Source: Hypoxylon rubiginosum (Eukaryota > Ascomycota > Sordariomycetes > Xylariales > Hypoxylaceae). From it: DNA of 64,000 nt. This document shows, piece after piece, positions 58,153-64,000 of the stretch. Each line of letters begins with the position of its first letter. Within the stretch, counting starts at the first letter, position 1. The notes below the pieces were generated by a model. That model was not told the DNA's origin. It worked only from the letters and a program-made list of their open reading frames with translations, and did no database searches. The position numbers and the translations under genes were made by a program. The stretch is taken from contig CADCXA010000006.1 in assembly GCA_902806565.1 (NCBI GenBank), positions 682,001 to 746,000 of the forward strand, in the 5' to 3' direction.

Positions 58153-60570
58153 TGTCGCACACGATCACACGATGAGCAAAGCAAGAGAGCACCGTGGAGG
58201 GCTAACAGGAGAGAAAGAAGAGAGTTCGCGTGTCTGGGAGCTTCCGCCCACGAGTGGGCCATTCCACTACTTTATGAGGATTTCCCCCTGGGGGCGATCC
58301 TTAGACGGGTCATCACAGTAGAACTCAATATACCCAAGAATGCTGAAGAGTCGCGATTGGCTGGTTCTATTTCCGTCGAATTTCTTAACCTTGTTGGATG
58401 AGCCTTGCTAGCCACCGTTTGACATCATGGTTGTGGACCTGTAGGGAGTACCGCTGGGTGGGCTGAGGCGCGAAGGATTTCTGGCCCCCAGATGCGGTTT
58501 GGTATGCGGCCCAAAGAAGAAGAAGGCCCCAGACGATTTTCCAGGATGCCACGCGAGTACGTGGACGTTGCATCAATTAATATTGATGCATGGCAAAAGG
58601 TGAGATTTAAGGTCGGGGTGAACCGTTCGATATGTCCTTCGAGAATTCATTATAGGATGGATAACCTATGGTATGGTCGATGTGCCAGCGGATTCGACCT
58701 TTGCCTGTTGGAATACCCACCTCCTAGGTCTATGCATAGTAGTATAGAGGCACCCAGTAATAGTTTGTTTACCCAAAGCCACCTAGGTAGTTGTACCTAA
58801 GATAGTAACTATTAGGGGCGCTTAGCCGTCTGGTCCTGTTTCGTATCAAGCCTCTATGTAATGTCTGTCAGCTTCCAAGAAAGTAAAGAACCCTTGCAGC
58901 CCTGTCGTTCCAGCCACTGCTCTGGGCTGTCTGGTGCTCGAACGTGCAGACGTGACATCGTGAGACCCCATTTATCGGGTCCAATGCTAGATGCTAGGCG
59001 CGGCCGGCATTTCTTAAGTGCTTTTGATGATTAACCGACCAGGCTCAAATTGGATCCCAAAGTACAAACAGGCTCTATATTGCAGTATTGCAACGGGCAA
59101 GATGCCTCCAATGGTCTTAGTTGATGGCTAGGAACTAGCTTTGGGGCTGCCAAGGCCTCCTAAAACTGCAAGAGAAATTGGCTGGGTTCAGCTGAACCAT
59201 GTAGCATACTGTAATAATCAAGTTGGCCAGAGTTGGTCGGTAAGCGCGGCAGTGGAGGTGGCTCGGCTGCTACTAAAACAGCGATAGGGCTGAAATTAAG
59301 TAGTAAGTAGATATCTTGGTCGACGTCGACGGTACGGCAAGTTAGTGTCCGTCGCTGTCGAGTCTCTAGGATAAACATGTCAAAGTCGAACAAACCAATT
59401 AGTAGGTACCTAAATTGTGAATCAATGTTGCTAAAATCAGAACATAAGGAGAGACATGGCTGCATGGATAGTTTCTTATATATTGTATTTATCTCGTAAG
59501 CAACACTTATCCCGGCTACGTATTGTGGATAATCACGATAGGTCCAGATACGGTGCTGATAATTGGTGCTCCTAATATTCTAAGGTTGTGTCTAAGCGCT
59601 AGCTCAACGCTAGAGCGTGGCCTGTGCTCTTAGAGTCCGAGCCTACAGGCTATACCCCTGAATCTTATCCCGTCTGCCCGTCTGCCGCCATCAATTCATA
59701 CCTACCTTCATCTCTTTCATAACTCATCTTTAATCTAATCCATACCGGAAGATCACGTAATCCAAGATCAACCTTCTGCTTTCCTAATTCATTGATAATT
59801 CATTGAACTTGAACCCTTAGCTATCTTATAGTGGGTCGATTAGATATCGTATCCCACTCGTATCGCGTAGTCACACTGACTGACTGACTGACTGACTACT
59901 TCACATATCTTCCTCATCTTGCTCCTATCTCCTACTCCTATCCTTTGACAGATTTGATAAGATATACATTCCAACGCGTTTCCGTTTCTCGAAATGCATC
60001 GTGCGTAGAGCGACGTAGCTTGAAATAGAAAGCCAGGTCCGAGCAGACCAATCACGAAAAATTCCCCGCAAGCTGCAACAATCCATCTTGTACGAGCAAC
60101 CGGCTCCGGGTCCCAGATCTAATGGCTCGGGATGATAACGACCCAGCAGTCGGCTCCTGATATCGGAACCCGGTCGGTTTTCAATCTATATCTCATTGGC
60201 TGGTTTCTCCCTATCTATTGGAGAGATCTCAGACGTCCCTTGGCTGCGACGTTGGTATGAGATAACTAATCAAAATTGGAAAAGATGAATTGAATGTTTC
60301 TTAAGCGGACCTTGCCGAGGTGGTCAGCATAAGCTGTGATATGATTTTACTTCATATACCTATGCTCAGAGCTTGAAGCCGTCCGCCGCACTCAAGTCAA
60401 TACTCATGATAGAAAAGTGCCTATCTTGACTACCTTCTAAGGGCTGTTCACCGAATACGGACTCCTAACACTCAACTTAAGTTGACTAATCTACCTCACA
60501 CATCCTACTTCAACTTGTGACGCTCTTCTTCCGTAACACTTCGTACCTGTTACGAGCGGCGTTCTACAGG
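58153..60570. other. Intergenic between divergent genes
   Basis: Promoters of the membrane protein gene (-) and the permease (+). An (ACTG)n simple repeat of about six units lies at 59875-59898. No gene was recognised. Confidence 0.45.
59875..59898. repeat. Microsatellite (ACTG)x6
   Basis: Six consecutive ACTG tetramers. A simple-sequence repeat in the intergenic region. Confidence 0.9.
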
Positions 60571-62304
60571 ATGGTAGGCGTAATTACATCAGGGACTCCC
60601 GACGAGAAGGTCGACGTTAAGTCGGCTACGGATGGTAGCGGACAGGAAAGTGTCTCAGTGAATGAACTTGAGCTCGAAAGCCATGAAGTGTTTAAGAAGA
60701 CCGAGAATGGCGTCGACTTCCGCAACGTTAGCTGGCCCTTCGCCGCCGTCATCTTCCTCAAGACTATCTTTGCTACAGGCGTATTATCGAGGTATGTGTA
60801 AACAACTATCACCCTATTTCCTTAAATCTATGGATACTAACTCGTAATAGTATGTCGCGATATTCCCCGATCGTAGCTTCCGTCTTTACCTTCTCCCACG
60901 AATCCCCCGTGTCTGCGTGGAATCCTAACAGAGACTAGTCCCATCGGCCATGTACAGTCTTGGGGCTCTTGGTGGTGCTCTATCAGTCATAGGGTGGTCT
61001 TTCATGAATACTTGTGAGCACACTTTCTAACACGATAAGAGCGCTTACTAAAAAGGATACAGATACCGCGATGATCCAGGGGGACTTCAAAACTCGCCAT
61101 CCTGAATGTCATAGTGGGTTGCTCAAGCCATGGAGCCAGTACAATGCTAAAAACTAACACGGAAATATGTAGCTCTGGCAGATATGGGCTACACGGTAGG
61201 TGGTACTTGGCTCAAAGAATTGATCGGCGTATTGTACCTAATCGCGTACATCCTTTGCTCGGGTACGGGTATTATTGGTCTATCTGTTGGCTTTAACGCG
61301 CTTTCGGACCATGCTGCTTGCACGGTCTGGTGGGCGTTTCTGTCCATGGTCATTATTACGGCAGCCGCTTCGATCCGAACCTTACGCAACATCGGCTGGC
61401 TGACCTGGGTGGGCTTTCTCTCCATCTTCACGGCAGTATTGATAGTCGTGATTGGAGTTACCACAGTTGATCGACCAGCCGCGGCCCCGCAAGAAGGTGA
61501 TTTCGACCTCGGATACCGCATCATCGCATACCCAACCTTCGCCGAAGGGATGACGGCTACCGCTACCATCTTCGTATCCAGCGCAGGCACTTCTGCTTTT
61601 ATCCCCGTCATCTCCGAGATGAGGAACCCGCGCGACTACAGAAAGGCTCTGTACATATGTATGGGCCTAGTGCTCTGTATGTATCTGTCGTTTTCCTTGG
61701 TCGTATATCGATGGACCGGCCAATGGGTTGCCAATCCCTCACTGGGAAGCGCTGGTGGGACGATTAAGAAGGTTTCCTATGGGGTTGGATTGATCGGTCT
61801 GGCTGTTAGCGGCTGCCTATACCAGCACGTTGCGGCCAAATACCTCTTCGTTCGAATCTTGCGAAACACTCGGCATCTCCAATCGAACACGCTCATCCAC
61901 TGGGGAACATGGCTCGGGTGCTCCATTAGCCTTGGTATCATCGCCTTCATCCTCGCCGAATCCATCGCCATTTTCAACTACCTGCTATCGTTGGTCGGAT
62001 CGATCTGCTTTGCACCCATGGCCATCACAGTCCCGGGGGTTTTGTGGCTCTTTGATTTCGGCCATTACCGGGCAGGAAGTCTCTGGCAAAGGCTGCAATA
62101 CGCCTTCCATTGGTTCCTTGTCATCTTGGGCATGTTCATCACCGTTGGTGGAACGTAAGCGACGTCCCCTGAAGCACCGAGGTATGCGAAATATTGACTT
62201 ATTGTTTTAGATACTCGACGGTTCTTACAATTAGGGATGCCTATGCGACTGGACTCATAGGCTCGGCCTTCAGTTGTGCAGACAATTCTAATAGTGGCCA
62301 TTGA
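60571..62304 (+). CDS. MTR-type neutral amino acid permease (AAAP family), 5 exons, one twin intron
   Basis: Exons 60571-60790, 60939-61013, 61063-61113, 61173-62154 and 62211-62304 join in frame (1422 nt, 473 residues). After a cytosolic start of about 50 residues, eleven membrane helices follow. Family marks are FLKTIFATGVLSIPSAMYSLGALGG across the first junction (seen as ATGVLS then IPSAM), [24 protein letters not shown] and GTGIIGLSVGFNALSDHAACT, and a C-terminal DAYATGLIGSAFSCADN. It belongs to the amino acid/auxin permease family, close in pattern to the Neurospora MTR system N transporter; substrate specificity is not visible. The first gap (60791-60938) is a twin intron, described separately. 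The other introns are canonical (GTGAGC, GTGGGT, GTAAGC donors). The in-frame codon at 60517 is not preferred. Confidence 0.9.
60791..60938 (+). other. Spliceosomal twin intron (stwintron), type [D1,2], in the amino acid permease gene
   Basis: The internal intron is 60792-60850: donor GTATGT, branch point ACTAAC at 60836-60841, acceptor TAATAG. Its removal joins the G at 60791 to TATGTCGCG at 60851, making a new GTATGT donor. The external intron ends at AG 60937-60938, with branch point CCTAAC. The exons then meet as TCG A|TC CCA, giving the conserved LSIPSAM. Splicing 60792 directly to 60938 would shift the frame by one. Confidence 0.78.
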
Positions 62305-62955
62305 ATTCGTCATAAATTTGACCTTCCCCTCAGACAACAAGAGGAGTGGAGGATAGCACCAGTGAAACATCCTGCAAGACATGCCGATCAAGTACTCATA
62401 CTTGCTCGAGATCTAAGCAAGAGGTCGTTGATTGAGACAGGTTGATCACCACCAAGTTTACTCGTTCCTGAGGGTATGAGCGTCAAATATTTAATAGAGT
62501 ATGGCAAGCAGTTATAACTTTCGCTACACACTAATCTATATAACAATAACCCAATCTACACCGGTCTGCCAAGTGATTGGGAATATGACTTCCTTATCGG
62601 AGCCGTAGCCCTGAATGGCTTCAACCTGCATTCAATACTCCAACTGCCGCATGAGACACAGTGACCATCCAAAGACCTTACATCGGTTCTGAGAGCTCGG
62701 CTATCTTCGCAACGACTCGCGGGGTATATCTGCAGTATCGCGTTATACGTTCGGACTAAATCCGGAAATAGGGGGTAGGAAATGGGCCTCGCCCACATAT
62801 ACGGAACCATGGCACATAGCCATCCGTACATGTCGATGTGCATACTGTGGTCCGTGGTAGGTATATGAGGATTCAACACTCCTTACATTATCAACCGCTG
62901 GAACCATCCTTCCTCTCGTCTTTTACCTAACAGTTCGTAACCAGCTATCCGAACT
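62305..62955. other. Intergenic between the permease and SDR genes
   Basis: 3' flank of the permease and promoter of the SDR, which lies on the same strand. A short minus-strand ORF at 62556-62879 has no support. Confidence 0.5.
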
Positions 62956-63964
62956 ATGGACATTACTGGAAATTTGGTAGTGTTTGGTGGGGGTATGTTA
63001 CCTATCTTCTAGGCCATCCCATTGCGTGTGTAAATCGCATCGGCTTACTCGAGCATTCAGGTGCTGGCATCGGGCGGGCTACATGTCTGGCCTTCGCGAA
63101 GGCGAGTGCTCGGGGGATTTTGGTAGCAGACATCAATCTCGGATCTGCGCAGGACGTCGCTACTGAAACCAAGGCTGTAGCAACAAACCCCGACTTCCGC
63201 GCTGAGGCGGTTCACGTCGACATTATCTCCGAAGAATCCGTGAACTCTGCTTTGAAGCAGATGGTTCATTCCTTCGGGCGCATTGACTACTGCGTAGTGT
63301 GTGCTGGTGTAGGTCAAGGGGCTCTTATCATCATTTGGTCATTTTTGATGGGACTAACTTGCTATTACCCCTAAGGCCGCCGCGAAACGTTGCCTCGAGA
63401 TTGCGGATTCCAACGTGGCCGAGTTCATCCGTCTACAAAACCTCAATGTCAATGGCACATACTTTGTTCTTCGCGCTATGCTAGCCATCATGCAATCGCA
63501 GGAACCTAGACCCAATTTTGCCGAGTCGCCGGATAGGGGCACTACCCGAGGGGCTGTGGTTACCTTGGGATCGATCCTGTCGTGCTCAGTGGAGCCTGGC
63601 GGGATGCAGTATACGACATCCAAGCACGCAGTGCTTGGTCTGACGAAGAGTGCCGGTAGGAATTGCTCTCGTAACAGAAGTGATGAAGATCGAATTTGAT
63701 TTGCTAACCTCCTCTCTAGCCCTCGACAGCGCAAAGTATGGCATTCGAGTAAATTGCGTCTGTCCAGCTTATACTGATACCGGCATGGTAAAACAGCTAA
63801 TCCTTGACAATCCTGGTATGGTGGCACCGACGGGTCCAATGGGACGTCTAGGAAGACCAGAAGAAATAGCCGATGCAATCGCTTTTCTCTGCAGCCCGAG
63901 GTCGAGCTATGTCACTGGGTGCCCCTTTCTCGTTGATGGCGGTATAACAATTAGCTATCACTGA
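62956..63964 (+). CDS. Short-chain dehydrogenase/reductase (classical SDR), 4 exons
   Basis: Exons 62956-62992, 63061-63308, 63376-63655 and 63720-63964 join in frame (810 nt, 269 residues). The cofactor loop is GGGAGIG (residues 11-17, the TGxxxGIG motif), with VADINL after strand 2; the acidic residue there suggests NAD(H). The catalytic set is Ser161 or Ser164 (LGSILSCS), Tyr174 and Lys178 in YTTSK, and Asn in the LNVNG helix. The C-terminus PMGRLGRPEEIADAIAFLCSP and YVTGCPFLVDGG is characteristic of the classical family. The usual NNAG is replaced by VCAG before the second intron. Substrate unknown; the closest style is fungal quinone or alcohol SDRs. Length is normal for the family. All introns are canonical. 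Confidence 0.92.
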
Positions 63965-64000
63965 TATCTGTAGAGGAAATATCAGTACCTAGATGGGTAC

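Noticed and set aside
60792..60938. Single conventional intron in the permease gene
   Set aside because: It would put the rest of the protein out of frame; the twin-intron solution restores the conserved IPSAM segment.
1..64000. Secondary-metabolite gene cluster
   Set aside because: There is no polyketide synthase, peptide synthetase, terpene synthase or P450; the regulator, oxidases and transporters are scattered among housekeeping genes.

Overview
The window is nuclear DNA of a filamentous ascomycete. Genes are interrupted by short GT-AG introns of about 50-150 nt, with CTAAC/CTGAC-type branch points 8-15 nt before the acceptor. The gene set is typical of Pezizomycotina: a Zn(II)2Cys6 regulator, an NmrA-like protein, a GH6 cellulase, a kinesin-3, and a Uds1-family septation protein. 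The class Sordariomycetes, possibly Xylariales, is an inference from gene style and from the many CCTACCTAGGTAGG-like runs between genes. I could not test it. No tRNA, rRNA, CRISPR array or intact transposon was recognised.

Layout. Positions 1-12.5 kb hold the 5' part of a cytochrome b5/acyl-CoA dehydrogenase fusion (-), an NmrA-like protein (-) divergent from a Zn2Cys6 factor (+), a flavin amine oxidase (+) with an apparent early in-frame stop, and a GH6 glucanase (+) with XlnR/XYR1- and CreA-type motifs upstream. Positions 13.4-26.2 kb hold a malate/C4-dicarboxylate (TDT) transporter, a small secreted But2-like protein, a 1732-residue kinesin-3 (-) and a leukotriene A4 hydrolase-type aminopeptidase (-). 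Positions 26.2-33.8 kb are a 7.6-kb stretch without a convincing gene. Positions 33.8-50.1 kb hold the Uds1-family protein, a RING-like/ankyrin-like protein (-), a newly assembled four-exon gene of unknown function (-, 42804-43666), proteasome subunit alpha-1 (-), a WKF-domain protein and a four-helix membrane protein (-). Positions 52.4-64 kb hold a KpsF/GutQ-type SIS sugar isomerase, a small secreted Ser/Thr-rich protein (-), a single-pass membrane protein (-), an MTR-type amino-acid permease and a short-chain dehydrogenase.

Most notable observation: two genes, the TDT transporter and the MTR-type permease, contain an intervening sequence that cannot be removed in frame as a single canonical intron. 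In both, removing an internal GTATGT...AG intron first rebuilds a second GTATGT donor out of a leftover G and the TATGT after the acceptor. Splicing that second intron gives exactly the reading frame the protein family requires. This is the layout of a spliceosomal twin intron (stwintron) of type [D1,2]. Two independent cases in 64 kb suggest this genome may be rich in them. The second notable result is the 183-residue four-exon gene at 42804-43666, whose first exon is only 10 nt and which no single long ORF reveals.

Apart from the divergent NmrA/Zn2Cys6 pair and possibly its amine oxidase neighbour, the genes look like ordinary, functionally unrelated chromosomal genes rather than one pathway cluster.
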